A DNA stretch of 64,000 nt from Tropicibacter naphthalenivorans (GCF_900176475.1 NZ_FWXX01000002.1:508560-572559), one strand, 5' to 3'; positions 37,729-48,335 are shown, counted from the first letter of the stretch. The notes: generated by a model from the sequence alone, not told the origin. Made by a program: numbers and translations.

Positions 37729-38898
37729 CTAACCCAACCGGTCCAAAAGCCGCTCCATAAAGCGCTGCCCCTCGGCCAGTTGCGCCAGAGACAGATACTC
37801 ATCCGGCTGATGCGCCACGGTGATCGACCCCGGCCCGCAGACCGCCGCCTTGTAGCCCGCCGCCTGAAAGTGGCTCGCCTCGGTGCCATAGCTGACCATG
37901 TTGTCGCCATTGTCCCCGGTGATCTGCCGGACGAGGCTTTCGGCAGTGTTCTCCGCCTCGGGCGCAAAGGGCGGCAAAGCGAATTCCTCGGTGATTTCGA
38001 TCCACGCCTCGGGGCGGATCGCCTGCATCTGGGCGGTCAACTCATCGACCTTCTGCTGCAGCAACGCACGCCATTGATCAAGGCTCTCCCCCGGCACCAC
38101 GCGAAAGCCAAAGCCGAACTCACAGTCCTTGGCGGCGATGTTATGCGCGGTCCCGCCGCGGATCTGCCCAACATGGGCGTTGGTGTAGGGCGGGTCAAAC
38201 AGCGCCGCCATGCCACTCGGCTCAGCCGCCATCAGAGAGGCGTTCAACTGGTTCGCCCAGTCGATCAACTTGGCCCCCCACATGATCGCCGACACCCCGG
38301 TGTGCAGCAGCGAGGAATGCACCTCAAAGCCATGCACATGCACCCACCAGGTGATGCCGCCCTTGTGGCCCGTCACTGCCTTCATCATGGTCGGCTCGCC
38401 AATGATGGCATCCGAAGCCCGCGGCAAATGCCCCATGGCCTCGATCAACGGCGGCGCCCCGGCACAGCCAATCTCTTCGTCATAGGACAACGCCAACTGC
38501 AAAGGCCGCCGCACCCCGCGATACCGCGCCTCAACCAAAGCCCAAATGGCCAGCGCGTCGAACCCCTTCATGTCGCAAGTGCCGCGCCCATGCAGCCGCC
38601 CGTCCCGCTCGGTCACCACAAAGGGATCGCTGGACCAATCCTGCCCCTCAACCGGCACCACGTCCGTGTGCCCAGACAACAGCACGCCCTCGGCAACCTC
38701 TGGCCCCACATGGGCAAACAACGCCGCCTTCACCTCGGGCTCCTCGGGCTTCAAAAACCGCTCAGCACCAATCCCATGAGACGCCAAATACCCCTCAACC
38801 CAGTCAATCAAAGGCAAGTTCGTCTCCCGACTGACCGTCGGAAACCCCACCAAAATCTCCAGAATCTCTCTGGGACCGAGCCGCTCAACCATGCCCAC
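37729..38898 (-). CDS. argE: ArgE-type M20 deacetylase
   Basis: 389 residues from a GTG at 38898, which has AGGAAGG at a better distance than the ATG at 38892. M20 metallohydrolase: LLSGHTDVVPVEGQDW (metal His), RGTCDMKGFDAL (bridging Asp), SYDEEIGCAGAPPL (catalytic Glu) and the C-terminal HQPDEYLSLAQL. It matches acetylornithine deacetylase in length and motifs. Its neighbours (oxidoreductase, second M20 enzyme, peptide ABC ATPase) make a catabolic role on another N-acyl amino acid possible, so the substrate is not certain. The ribosome site lies within a dispersed repeat. Confidence 0.88.
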   Translation of the reverse strand: MGMVERLGPREILEILVGFPTVSRETNLPLIDWVEGYLASHGIGAERFLKPEEPEVKAALFAHVGPEVAEGVLLSGHTDVVPVEGQDWSSDPFVVTERDGRLHGRGTCDMKGFDALAIWALVEARYRGVRRPLQLALSYDEEIGCAGAPPLIEAMGHLPRASDAIIGEPTMMKAVTGHKGGITWWVHVHGFEVHSSLLHTGVSAIMWGAKLIDWANQLNASLMAAEPSGMAALFDPPYTNAHVGQIRGGTAHNIAAKDCEFGFGFRVVPGESLDQWRALLQQKVDELTAQMQAIRPEAWIEITEEFALPPFAPEAENTAESLVRQITGDNGDNMVSYGTEASHFQAAGYKAAVCGPGSITVAHQPDEYLSLAQLAEGQRFMERLLDRLG

Positions 38899-38909
38899 CG
38901 CCTGCCTTC

Positions 38910-38994
38910 CTCTCTTTTCAAATATCCTGGGGGAATTCGGCCAAAGGCCGAAGGGGGCAACGCCCCCAAAGAATTTTAGATAAAATTCTTAGCC
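38910..38994 (-). repeat. Dispersed 3' repeat, copy 3 (after the ABC ATPase)
   Basis: TCTCTTTT, then AAATATCC and a G-run, then GGCC/GGCC and GGGGGC/GCCCCC (38954-38968) hairpins, then AAGAATTTTA/TAAAATTCTT (38970-38991). It lies between the ABC ATPase stop (39014) and argE. The AT-rich last stem looks like a terminator. Confidence 0.8.
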
Positions 38995-39013
38995 ACCCAG
39001 CCTCACCCGAAGG

Positions 39014-40846
39014 TCAATATCCGCTCTCGGACACCAGGACGAAATGGCCCGGGCTGACCTCGCGATACTCCGACGGGCCCGGTGCATAGCCGACAGGGTG
39101 GATCGGCGAGGGGATCGGCTTGAAGTTCAAATCCTTCTCGGACTTGCGCCGGCGCGGATCCGCGATAGGGACCGCCTTCATCAGCGCGCGGGTATAGGCG
39201 TGCTGCGGGTCTTCGAACACCGCGCGGCGCGGGCCGATCTCGACGATCCGGCCGAGGTACATCACACCCACGTTGTGGCTGACACGTTCGACCACCGCCA
39301 TGTCGTGGCTGATAAACAGGTAGCCAAGACCCAGATCCGCCTGCAATTCCATCATCAGGTTCACCACCTGCGCCTGCACCGACACGTCCAGCGCGCTGAC
39401 GGCCTCATCGGCGACGATCAGCTTGGGGTTCAGCGCCAAGGCCCGCGCGATGGCGATCCGCTGGCGTTGCCCCCCCGACAGCTCGTGCGGGAAGCGGCGC
39501 ATGAAGCTGCGCGGCAACTCGACCCGGTCAAACAGGTTCGCCACCTTGTCCATCACCGCGCTGCCGGTCTCTGTCTTGTAGTTGTGGATCGGCTCGGCCA
39601 CCTGATCGGCCAGCGGCAACTGCGGGTTCAGCGAGGCAAAGGGATCCTGAAAGATCATCTGCATCTCGCGCCGCTCTTCGCGCAGCTGCGCCGCCGACAG
39701 GGCCATCACGTCCTTGCCGTCCAGCTCAACCTTGCCCATCAGCGGCTCGACCAGCCGCAGGATCGACCGGCCCGCCGTGGATTTGCCGCAGCCCGATTCG
39801 CCCACCAAACTCAGCGTTTGGCCCTTGTTGAGGGTAAAGGACACGTCCTCGACCGCGTGGACATTGGCCACGGTGCGGCGGAAGAACCCGCCCTTGACCG
39901 GAAAGCGCGTGGTCAGCCCTTCGACCTTCAGCAGCACGTCGTCTGTGCCTTTGATCGGCTCGGGCGCGTGATCGCCCTGCCCCACCAGACGCATGGGTTC
40001 GGGCAAATCCTTGCCTGTCATCTCGCCCAGCTTCGGCACCGCCGCCAGCAACGCTTGGGTATAAGGATGCTGCGGGCGCTCAAAGATCTCTTCGACCGTG
40101 CCCTCTTCAACCTTGTTGCCGCGGAACATGACCACCACCCGGTCGGCCATCTGCGCCACCACCGCCATGTCGTGGGTGATGAACATCACCGCCGTGCCGG
40201 TTTCGCGCTTCAAACGGTCCATCAACGCGAGGATCTCGGCCTGAATGGTCACGTCCAGCGCGGTCGTCGGCTCATCCGCGATCAGCAGGCGCGGCTTGCA
40301 GGCGAGCGCCATGGCGATCACCACCCGCTGGCGCATCCCGCCCGACAGCTCGTGCGGATACTGGTGCAAGCGGCGTTCCGGCTCGGGGATGCGCACCTCT
40401 TTGAGCAGCTTCAACGCCTCGGCCATCGCCTCGGCCTTGGACATGCCGCGATGGATGCGCAGGCCTTCGGTCAGCTGGCGGCCCACGGTGAACACCGGGT
40501 TCAGGGCCGTCATCGGCTCTTGAAAGATCATCCCGATCTCGTTGCCGCGAATGGTCCGCATGAGCGACTGGTCCGCCTCGGCCAGATCAATCTCTCCGCC
40601 GTCTTTTCGATCAAAAATCAGGCGACCGCCCGCAATATCACCGCCGCCGTACTCGATCAGCCGCATCAGCGACAGCGAGGACACCGATTTGCCCGACCCT
40701 GATTCCCCCACGACACAGACGGTTTCCCCCGGCCCGATCTCAAAGGAAACATCCTCGACACCCACAACGGTGCCGTTCTTTGTCTCGAACTCGACGCGCA
40801 GATTTTCAATCTTGGCGATGGGTCCGGTGGGGGTGCTGTCCAGCAT
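39014..40846 (-). CDS. Peptide/dipeptide ABC transporter, two fused ATPase domains
   Basis: 610 residues from the ATG at 40846 (GGAG upstream). Two OppD/OppF-type ABC domains in tandem: first Walker A GESGSGKSVSS near 45, LSGGMRQRV and Walker B LLIADEPTTALD; second Walker A GESGCGKSTAG near 355, LSGGQRQRI and LIVADEAVSALD. Each is followed by the oligopeptide C-terminal segment (HPYTQALLAAVP, HAYTRALMKAVP). It powers the importer whose binding protein and permeases are divergent at 41103-44938. The last residues lie next to dispersed repeat copy 3. Confidence 0.95.
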   Translation of the reverse strand: MLDSTPTGPIAKIENLRVEFETKNGTVVGVEDVSFEIGPGETVCVVGESGSGKSVSSLSLMRLIEYGGGDIAGGRLIFDRKDGGEIDLAEADQSLMRTIRGNEIGMIFQEPMTALNPVFTVGRQLTEGLRIHRGMSKAEAMAEALKLLKEVRIPEPERRLHQYPHELSGGMRQRVVIAMALACKPRLLIADEPTTALDVTIQAEILALMDRLKRETGTAVMFITHDMAVVAQMADRVVVMFRGNKVEEGTVEEIFERPQHPYTQALLAAVPKLGEMTGKDLPEPMRLVGQGDHAPEPIKGTDDVLLKVEGLTTRFPVKGGFFRRTVANVHAVEDVSFTLNKGQTLSLVGESGCGKSTAGRSILRLVEPLMGKVELDGKDVMALSAAQLREERREMQMIFQDPFASLNPQLPLADQVAEPIHNYKTETGSAVMDKVANLFDRVELPRSFMRRFPHELSGGQRQRIAIARALALNPKLIVADEAVSALDVSVQAQVVNLMMELQADLGLGYLFISHDMAVVERVSHNVGVMYLGRIVEIGPRRAVFEDPQHAYTRALMKAVPIADPRRRKSEKDLNFKPIPSPIHPVGYAPGPSEYREVSPGHFVLVSESGY

Positions 40847-41102
40847 GGGCGCGCTCCGTCGTCTAAGTTTCCAACAGGCTAGGTCCAGCCCGAGCAAAGT
40901 GTAAAGGCCCCGTCTGCCTTTCCTTTAGGCAATGCTTGCAATTTGATCATTTACCGTCTTGGGTAGAGGCAGAGTCGGGAATTTATCGGTGTAACGAGGT
41001 TTATGGTTGCACATTTGTGTGGCCTCGTCAGATTAATTCCCTACCAACCGGTAAAAAACTGGGAACGGCGCGCAGAAGCCGTCCCGCAACAAGGAGAAAC
41101 GC
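40847..41102. other. Divergent promoter region of the peptide ABC transporter
   Basis: 256 bases between the ATPase gene (minus) and the binding-protein gene (plus). TTGCAC (41007-41012) with AGATTA 17 bases on is a weak sigma-70 pair; a strong AAGGAG lies before 41103. AT-rich around 40930-41040. No clear operator. Confidence 0.45.
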
Positions 41103-42803
41103 ATGAAACTCAAGGCTATGATGCTGGGTGCAGTGGCGGCGGCGGCATTTGCCCCGGCGGCCTTCGCCGAGCGCGGCGCGGACGGTGAAGTCAAGATCAT
41201 CTACTGGCAGGCGCCCTCGATTCTGAACCCCTTCCTGTCGGGCGGCACCAAGGACGTCGAATCGGCCTCGATGATCGTCGAGCCTCTGGCGCGCTTTAAC
41301 GCGGCGGGCGAGATCGTGCCGTGGCTGGTGGACGAGATCCCCACCGTGGCCAACGGCGGCATCACCGAAGACCTCAAGCAGATCACGTGGAAGATCACCC
41401 CGGGCCTGAAATGGTCGGACGGCAGCGACTTCACCTCTGAGGACGTCAAGTTTACCTATGAATATTGCTCGCACCCCGAAGGCGGCTGCGCGCAGCTGAC
41501 CAAGTTCGACCCGATTGAAAGCGTCGAAACCCCCGATGCGCTGACCGTGGTGGTCAACTTCAAGGAACCGACCCCCTATCCCTATACGGCCTTTGTTGGC
41601 GGCGAGAGCCCGATCCTGCAAAAGGCACAGTTCGAAGCCTGCGTGGGCGCTGCGGCCTCCACCTGCACCGAGCAGAACTTCAACCCCATCGGCACCGGTC
41701 CGTTTGTGGTGGATGAGTTCAAGCCCAACGACGTGATCACCATGTCCGCCAACCCCAACTACCGCGACCCGGCCAAGCCCGCCTTTGCCAAGGTCACCTT
41801 TAAGGGTGGCGGCGACGCGGCCGCGGCAGGCACCGCGGTCATGGAAACCGGCGAGTTCGACTATGCGTGGAACCTGCAGCTGGCGCCCGACGTCATCGCG
41901 GAAATGGAAGCGGGCGGCAAAGGCAAGCCGGTCGCAGGCTTTGGCCCGCTGCTGGAACGCATCGAGATCAACAACACCAACCCTGACCCGGCGCTTGGCC
42001 CGGATGAGCGGTCTGTCGTGCGCCCGCACCCCTTCCTGGGCGATCCGGCGGTCTACAAGGCGATGTCCATGGCCATCGACCGCGCGCTGCTGGTCGAAGT
42101 GGGCTATGGTCAGGCGGGCCGTGTGACCTGTTCGTGGGTCCCCGCGCCCGAGGCGTTCGCCTACAACGATGCGCCGGGCTGTGACGTTCAGGACATCGAA
42201 GGTGCCAAGAAGATGCTGGATGATGCGGGCATCGTCGACACCGACGGCGACGGCATCCGCGAAAAAGACGGCGTGCCGCTGTCGATCCTCTACCAGACCT
42301 CAACCAACGCCGTCCGTCAGGACTTCCAGGCGCTGATCAAGGATTGGTGGGAACAGATCGGCATGGAAGTCGAGCTGCGCAACATCGACGGCTCGGTCTT
42401 CTTTGGGGGCGATCCCGGCTCGCCGGACACCTTCCAGAAGTTCTACGCCGACGTGGAAATGTACGCCAACACCTTTAACGGCACCGACCCGCAGTCCTAC
42501 CTGGGCAACCGCCTGTGCGACAAGGCACCGACCCCCGCCAGCCAGTGGCAGGGCGAGAACGTCAGCCGCTTCTGCGATCCGGAGTATGACGCGCTGCACG
42601 CCGAGCTGACCAAGACCTCGGACATCGCCGAGCGTCAGCGCATTGGCCGCGAGCTGTCCAAGATGGCGTTCGAGCGTGGTTCGATCATCCCGATCGTGCA
42701 CCGTGGCCGCCTGTCGGCACATTCCAACACCCTTGGCGGCGTTGACCTGAACGTCTGGGATTCGGAACTGTGGAACGTCGCGGACTGGTACCGCATCAAG
42801 TAA
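41103..42803 (+). CDS. Peptide ABC transporter substrate-binding protein
   Basis: 566 residues with a signal peptide (MKLKAMMLGAVAAAAFAPAAFA, cut near residue 22), so periplasmic. SBP family 5 pattern: IIYWQAPSILNPFLSGG, the central NPIGTGPFVVDEFKPNDVITMSANPNY, and a late AMSIDRALL region. Class C fold of about 540 residues as in DppA/OppA. Ligand specificity (peptide, opine or glycoside) cannot be read. First gene of the plus-strand unit with the two permeases, from which it is separated by a GC hairpin. Confidence 0.95.
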   Translation: MKLKAMMLGAVAAAAFAPAAFAERGADGEVKIIYWQAPSILNPFLSGGTKDVESASMIVEPLARFNAAGEIVPWLVDEIPTVANGGITEDLKQITWKITPGLKWSDGSDFTSEDVKFTYEYCSHPEGGCAQLTKFDPIESVETPDALTVVVNFKEPTPYPYTAFVGGESPILQKAQFEACVGAAASTCTEQNFNPIGTGPFVVDEFKPNDVITMSANPNYRDPAKPAFAKVTFKGGGDAAAAGTAVMETGEFDYAWNLQLAPDVIAEMEAGGKGKPVAGFGPLLERIEINNTNPDPALGPDERSVVRPHPFLGDPAVYKAMSMAIDRALLVEVGYGQAGRVTCSWVPAPEAFAYNDAPGCDVQDIEGAKKMLDDAGIVDTDGDGIREKDGVPLSILYQTSTNAVRQDFQALIKDWWEQIGMEVELRNIDGSVFFGGDPGSPDTFQKFYADVEMYANTFNGTDPQSYLGNRLCDKAPTPASQWQGENVSRFCDPEYDALHAELTKTSDIAERQRIGRELSKMAFERGSIIPIVHRGRLSAHSNTLGGVDLNVWDSELWNVADWYRIK

Positions 42804-42812
42804 ATCCCTTTG

Positions 42813-42838
42813 GGGGCGCGTCCGATGCGGCGCGCCCC
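42813..42838 (+). other. Hairpin between the binding-protein and permease genes
   Basis: GGGGCGCG and CGCGCCCC, 8-bp stem with a 10-base loop, no T-run. It is placed just after the binding-protein stop, where such hairpins often stabilise the upstream mRNA so that more binding protein is made than permease. Confidence 0.6.
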
Positions 42839-42933
42839 TGCCCTTGCCCGTGATGGGATGCAAACTCACCCCAGCGTGGTTTTTCACCCCGCCACAGGCC
42901 GCAAGGCCGACGACCCAAGAATAGAGGGGCCCG

Positions 42934-43933
<1,000 letters not shown>

Positions 43934-43941
<8 letters not shown>

Positions 43942-44938
43942 CAGCCCCCAAGACGACGTGATCGTGGCCTCGACCGCCACCCCGACCGCCATCGAAGCGC
44001 TTCAGGACAAGGAACCGCTGGCCCCGCCCTCCTCGCGCAGCCGCGACATCTGGGACCAGTTCCGCAAGCACAAGGGCGCGATGTTTGGCCTGTGGTTCCT
44101 GACCTTTATCACGCTGGCCGTGCTGATCGGCCCTTATATCTGGCAGGTGGACCCGCAAAAGCTGGACATCCGCAACAAGGACATGCGCCCGATCTACACC
44201 GCGCTCTGGGACAGCGGCGCCAAGGTGGGCTGGAACAAGCCCCTTGGCTCTGACCAGTTGGGCCGCGACAACCTCGCGCAGATCCTCGCCGGGGGGCGCG
44301 CGTCCATGGCCGTGGGCTGGGCGGCGATGCTGCTGTCGCTGCTGATCGGCACCGCCGTGGGTGTGGTCGCGGGCTATTTCCGCAAGCTCGACAGCCTGCT
44401 GATGCGCACCACCGACCTGTTCCTTGCGCTGCCGATCCTGCCGCTGCTGCTGCTGGCCGTGACGCTCTTCCGCCAGCCATTGAGAGTGGCTTTCGGCCCC
44501 GAAGGCGGCATGTTCGTGCTGATCGTCACCATCATCGCTATCACGTCGTGGATGCCCACGGCGCGCATCGTGCGCGGCGATGTTCTGGCCATCAAGGAAC
44601 GCGAGTTCGTGCTGGCCGCGCGCTCGATCGGCACCACCAACGGCAAGATCATCCGGCGGCACCTGCTGCCCAACGTGCTGTCCCCGATCATGGTCTCGGC
44701 AGCCTTGGGTCTGGCCACGGCGATCATCACCGAAAGCGCGCTGTCTTTCCTCGGGGTCGGCTTTCCGTCGGACTTCCCCACATGGGGCAAGATGCTGGCC
44801 GATGCGGTGGTGCGGATGGAACGCTTCCCTGAACGCGTGCTGCTGCCGGGCGTTGCGATTTCGCTGACGGTGCTGTCGGTGAACTACCTCGGCGACGGCC
44901 TGCGCGACGCGCTCGACCCGCGCATTCGAGGACGGTAA
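43934..44938 (+). CDS. ABC transporter permease (DppC-type)
   Basis: 334 residues. The N-terminal hydrophilic 40 residues are followed by FRKHKGAMFGLWFLTFITLAVLIGPYI, the DppC N-terminal signature, and about six membrane segments. The EAA loop EREFVLAARSIGTTNGKIIRRHLLPNVLSPI carries the contact to the ATPase. The end FLGDGLRDALDPRIRG is standard. It completes the importer with the two genes before it and the divergent ATPase. A strong terminator follows its stop. Confidence 0.93.
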
Positions 44939-44958
44939 AGCCGGGAAAGGCAAAAAAT

Positions 44959-44986
44959 GGGGCGGGCCGCTGGGTCCGCCCTTTTT
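44959..44986 (+). terminator. Intrinsic terminator of the ABC transporter operon
   Basis: GGGCGG (44960-44965) and CCGCCC (44976-44981) with a 10-base loop, then TTTTT (44982-44986), 21 bases after the permease stop. Confidence 0.85.
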
Positions 44987-45220
44987 CGTTTCGCTCTGCC
45001 ATGCGGATCAGCGGCGCGCTTTGGCGACGCGCGCGCCACCGACTCAGCCTCTGCTTTGGCCCGGCACATGCGCCCGAACCTGACGCTTTTAAGTAAAATG
45101 CCCGGTTTTTGGGCGCCCCGTGAAATAAGGACCACGCCCCACCGCCCCCTGCGCCCGTGCAACAACGGTTCCAGCGGCGCAGGCCGGATCGGAATGCCCC
45201 TCCCGCAACATGGTTAAGAT

Positions 45221-45235
45221 TGGAACGCTGTTCCA
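45221..45235. promoter_or_regulatory. Operator-like palindrome 1 upstream of the YeeE gene
   Basis: TGGAA-CGCTG-TTCCA, 5-bp arms around 5 bases. It shares arms and spacer length with the palindrome at 45292-45310. Confidence 0.65.
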
Positions 45236-45291
45236 GCCCCAACCTTGCAACACCTTATATATACCCTTGCCAGACGCAAAATCCCCGGCCA

Positions 45292-45310
45292 TTTGGAACA
45301 ACATTCCAAA
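45292..45310. promoter_or_regulatory. Operator-like palindrome 2 upstream of the YeeE gene
   Basis: TTTGGAA-CAACA-TTCCAAA, 7-bp perfect arms, 16 bases before the start codon of the YeeE gene. Centres of the two sites are 73 bases apart (about seven helical turns), allowing binding to one DNA face. Confidence 0.72.
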
Positions 45311-45325
45311 ACCCGGAGGCACACC

Positions 45326-46378
45326 ATGTACGAGACATTCGGCTTCGAAGAGCTTACCGCCCCCCAAGCAGCGGTCTATTTCGCCCTCATCGTCGGCGCG
45401 CTGTTCGGCATCCTCGCCGAACGCACCAAGTTCTGCCTCCGCCGCAGCCTGATCGGCACCGACCGCCGCGCCGCCTCCGGCGTCTGGCTGACCGCGCTGG
45501 CGGTAGCCCTGCTTGGCACCCAAGCCTCGGTCTACGCGGGGTGGATCACATTTGACGAGCACCGCTTTCTGGTCTCCGACCTGCCTATCGCGGCGATCGT
45601 TATCGGCGGCCTGATGTTTGGCTCTGGCATGGTGCTGACCCGCGGCTGCGCCTCGCGCCTGACGGTGCTGGCGGCGACCGGCAACCTGCGCGCGCTGACC
45701 GTGCTGGTGATCTTTGCCATCACCGCCCACGCCCTGCTCAAAGGCGTGCTGGCCCCGGTGCGCACCACCCTCGGCAGCGTCACCGTCCAACTGGGCGAGG
45801 CCACCTCTCTGGCCGCCCTGCCCGGCGGTGCGCTGGTCTGGAGCGCGCTGATCGCCCTGCTCGCGCTTGGCCTCGCGCTGCGCTCCGGCAACCGCGTGAG
45901 CACGCTGGTCCAGGCTGCCGTGCTCGGCGCGCTGGTCCCGCTGGCATGGGTCGGCACCGGCTTCATCCTCTATGACGACTTTGACCCGATCGCGCTCCAA
46001 GGCCTCGCCTTCACCTCGACCTGGGCCGACAGCCTGTTCTGGACCATCGCCTCGACCTCGATCCCCGCAGGCTTTGGCACCGGGCTGGTGGGCGGCGTCC
46101 TGATCGGCAGCTTCCTCTCCGCCGCCGCCTCCAAGCGCCTCTCCTGGACCAGCTTCACATCCCCGCGCGAGACTGGCCGCTACATGACCGGCGCGCTGCT
46201 CATGGGCGCAGGCGGCACGCTGGCCGGCGGCTGCACCGTGGGCGCAGGGCTCGCGGGCATCCCGACCCTCGGCACCGCCGCGATCCTCGCCACAGCGGCC
46301 ATCGCCACCGGCGCGCTCACCCTGAACGCCCTCCTGCAAGCAGGCCAAAGCAACGCCACCCTGCACCCGGCAGAGTAA
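45326..46378 (+). CDS. YeeE/YedE family inner-membrane sulfur transporter
   Basis: 350 residues from the ATG at 45326 (GGAGGC upstream). About nine to ten membrane segments. Family hallmarks are cysteine-centred loops: FCLRRSLIG near 37, LTRGCASRLT near 104 and LAGGCTVGAGLAGI near 300. In TsuA-type relatives such cysteines carry thiosulfate or sulfur compounds through the membrane. The companion tusA-like or sulfur oxidation genes are not adjacent. Two palindromes upstream suggest control by a dimeric repressor. Dispersed repeat copy 4 follows. Confidence 0.92.
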   Translation: MYETFGFEELTAPQAAVYFALIVGALFGILAERTKFCLRRSLIGTDRRAASGVWLTALAVALLGTQASVYAGWITFDEHRFLVSDLPIAAIVIGGLMFGSGMVLTRGCASRLTVLAATGNLRALTVLVIFAITAHALLKGVLAPVRTTLGSVTVQLGEATSLAALPGGALVWSALIALLALGLALRSGNRVSTLVQAAVLGALVPLAWVGTGFILYDDFDPIALQGLAFTSTWADSLFWTIASTSIPAGFGTGLVGGVLIGSFLSAAASKRLSWTSFTSPRETGRYMTGALLMGAGGTLAGGCTVGAGLAGIPTLGTAAILATAAIATGALTLNALLQAGQSNATLHPAE

Positions 46379-46387
46379 CCCTGCGCT

Positions 46388-46450
46388 CTTCTTCTCTTTG
46401 AAAATATCCCGGGGGGACGCCGCTCTGCGGCTGGGGGGCAGCGCCCCCCT
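46388..46450 (-). repeat. Dispersed 3' repeat, copy 4 (after DUF3422 gene)
   Basis: CTTCTTCTCTTT then AAATATCC and a G-run (46388-46416), then CCGC/GCGG and GGGGGGC/GCCCCCC hairpins to 46449. It lies between two convergent genes and has the same orientation relative to the minus-strand DUF3422 gene as the other copies have to theirs. Confidence 0.8.
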
Positions 46451-46504
46451 TTTCCTTTTGTGGCGCAGCTGTTGCAAGCCGGGAATAACGCCGCAGCCGA
46501 AGCT

Positions 46505-47806
46505 TTACATATCCGGACCGTCATGCGCGCCCGCGTGCAGCTTGATGCGGCGGATCATCCACCACACCACCAGCACAACAGGCAAGGTCACCAGCGCCGT
46601 CAACTCGCCCTTGGAAATGCCCAGCAAACCGGTCAGCGGGTACAGCAAGTACCCCGCCAGCGACACCGCGTAATAGCTGATCGCCACCACCGACAGCCCC
46701 TCGACCGTCTCTTGCAGACGCAGCTGCAACTCGGCGCGCTTGTTCATGCTCTCCAGCAACTGCTGGTTCTGCGCAGACCGCCCCACCTCGACCCGCGTGC
46801 GCAGCAAATCCGCCGCCCGCGTGGCGCGCTGCACCATGCTTTCCAAGCGCCGCTCGGACGACTTGACCGTCCGCATCGCCGGATCATAGCGGCGGGTCAT
46901 GAACTCTCGGAACGTCTGCCGCCCCTTGAACCGCTCTTCCCGCAGCACCTTGATCCGCTGCGCTACAAGCGCCTCATAAGCCCCCGTCGCCCCCAGCCGG
47001 AACGACGTCTCGGCGGACAGCTTTTCCAACTCGGCCGAGATCGCCAAAAGCGCTTTCAGCGTCGCCTCTTCGCCTCCGTCGTTCAGCGTCATCGCCTGCA
47101 TGAGGCCGGTCAGCTCATTGTCGATCTCGCCCATCAAGGGGCTGACCTCGTTCATGCGGGTAAAGCCCAGCATCGACATGGCCTTGTAGGTCTCAATCTC
47201 GCACAGGCGTTGCACGATGCGGCCCACGCGGCGCTCGCCCACGCCCTGTTTGACAAAGACGCCAAAGCGTTGGTGCCCCGCCGGGTCGATCCGAAAATCC
47301 GCCGCCACCACCGCGTCGCCGTCCAGCACTTCGGACACGGCGACGCTCTCGGGGACAAGCCAATCGTCGATCTGCCGGTTGATGTCGCCATCCGCGGGCC
47401 GCTCGCAGATTCGCAGCATGGCAGAGGTCACCCGCATCCCCGGTGCCTCCTCCAGCCAATCCTCGGGGAACACTTCGAAGTCCGCCGGATCGAACGCCCG
47501 CTCGCCAAGGCCCGACAGGAACACCGTGTAGGTCACGAATTCCGTGTGCTGTTCCCATTTCAGCGTGTGCTGCCCGATCCGGCCCGAAAAATGCGTCGCG
47601 CCGGGCTGCGGGTGCTGGGTGCCGTAACGGTCGAGCAGCGCGATCAGATGCGCCATATCCTTGGACCGATCGCGCGAGGCCGCATCAAAGGGCTGTTTGA
47701 TCGCCAGATAGACGGCGCGCACAGGCGCGGTCAGCGCAGGAAAAGGGCGCGCGTGCAGCTCATTGGCAAGCCGGTAGCGCAAGGGGTGGTCTTGAATCGG
47801 GGGCAT
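46505..47806 (-). CDS. DUF3422 family membrane protein
   Basis: 433 residues. The start HPLRYRLANELHARPFPALTAPV is diagnostic of DUF3422. A soluble part (1-320) with a coiled region, then two membrane segments close to the C-terminus (about 375-425), and a basic tail RRIKLHAG. Function is unknown; widespread in alphaproteobacteria. Read from its own promoter; 130 bases separate it from the DUF6314 gene, which is on the same strand. Confidence 0.9.
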   Translation of the reverse strand: MPPIQDHPLRYRLANELHARPFPALTAPVRAVYLAIKQPFDAASRDRSKDMAHLIALLDRYGTQHPQPGATHFSGRIGQHTLKWEQHTEFVTYTVFLSGLGERAFDPADFEVFPEDWLEEAPGMRVTSAMLRICERPADGDINRQIDDWLVPESVAVSEVLDGDAVVAADFRIDPAGHQRFGVFVKQGVGERRVGRIVQRLCEIETYKAMSMLGFTRMNEVSPLMGEIDNELTGLMQAMTLNDGGEEATLKALLAISAELEKLSAETSFRLGATGAYEALVAQRIKVLREERFKGRQTFREFMTRRYDPAMRTVKSSERRLESMVQRATRAADLLRTRVEVGRSAQNQQLLESMNKRAELQLRLQETVEGLSVVAISYYAVSLAGYLLYPLTGLLGISKGELTALVTLPVVLVVWWMIRRIKLHAGAHDGPDM

Positions 47807-47936
47807 GGGTCGGCTCCGGTTATTGGGCTCAAAATGCCGCGCGACCGCCCCCGTGTAAACAGGATAATCCCCGCATTTTCAAAGTGTTAGCCGGATGCAA
47901 CGGTATACACTTGTGGTCAGTCGCTTACCACCCCGC

Positions 47937-48335
47937 TCAGGCGCGCAGGTAACGGCTTGTCATCATGTAGTTTTTTCGCGGCCCGCGCACCTGCCAGCGG
48001 CACGACCACGCGGGCCAATCGGTAAACATATATGTCACATCATATTGGTCCGGGTCACACCAATGCCCCGTCTCGCCGCCCCCAGCCGGGACCGAGTGAA
48101 AGAACCGCCCATCCTCGAAATAGACCGACAGGTCGTCCCCCCAGCGATAGCTGCGCTCGGCGGCAAAGCGCCCCTGCGGCATGATCAAAGCGCCTTTTTC
48201 CAAGTAAAGCGCCCCGCCCTCATCGGCTGTCCACGACGCCACCCCTTCGAACCGGCCCGTGGTGCCGTCGGCATGGGTGATCTCACGCAGTAGCGTCCAG
48301 TCCCCGAGGAAGTCAGTTAAGGTCAGATCTCTCAT
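47937..48335 (-). CDS. DUF6314 family protein
   Basis: 132 residues from the ATG at 48335 with GAGAAGG just upstream; a TTG six codons earlier is less likely. TDFLGDWTLLREITH, GALYLEKGAL, ERSYRWGDDLSVYFEDGRFFH, HWCDPDQYDVTYMF and PRKNYMMTSRY match DUF6314. It looks like a beta-barrel of lipocalin type, probably cytoplasmic as there is no signal peptide. Ligand unknown. It lies divergent from purB over 193 bases. Confidence 0.88.
   Translation of the reverse strand: MRDLTLTDFLGDWTLLREITHADGTTGRFEGVASWTADEGGALYLEKGALIMPQGRFAAERSYRWGDDLSVYFEDGRFFHSVPAGGGETGHWCDPDQYDVTYMFTDWPAWSCRWQVRGPRKNYMMTSRYLRA

Larger units (their letters stand above)
44987..45325. other. Intergenic region before the YeeE gene
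   Basis: 339 bases with no convincing gene. It contains two matching palindromes (45221-45235, 45292-45310) and an AT-rich TTATATATAC patch (45255-45264) that may hold the -10 box of the YeeE promoter. A weak hairpin with GCCCGG is near 45100. Apparent short reading frames here have no ribosome site. Confidence 0.6.

Noticed and set aside
44957-45217. Reading frame between the permease and YeeE genes
   Set aside because: It begins inside the terminator hairpin and lacks a ribosome site.
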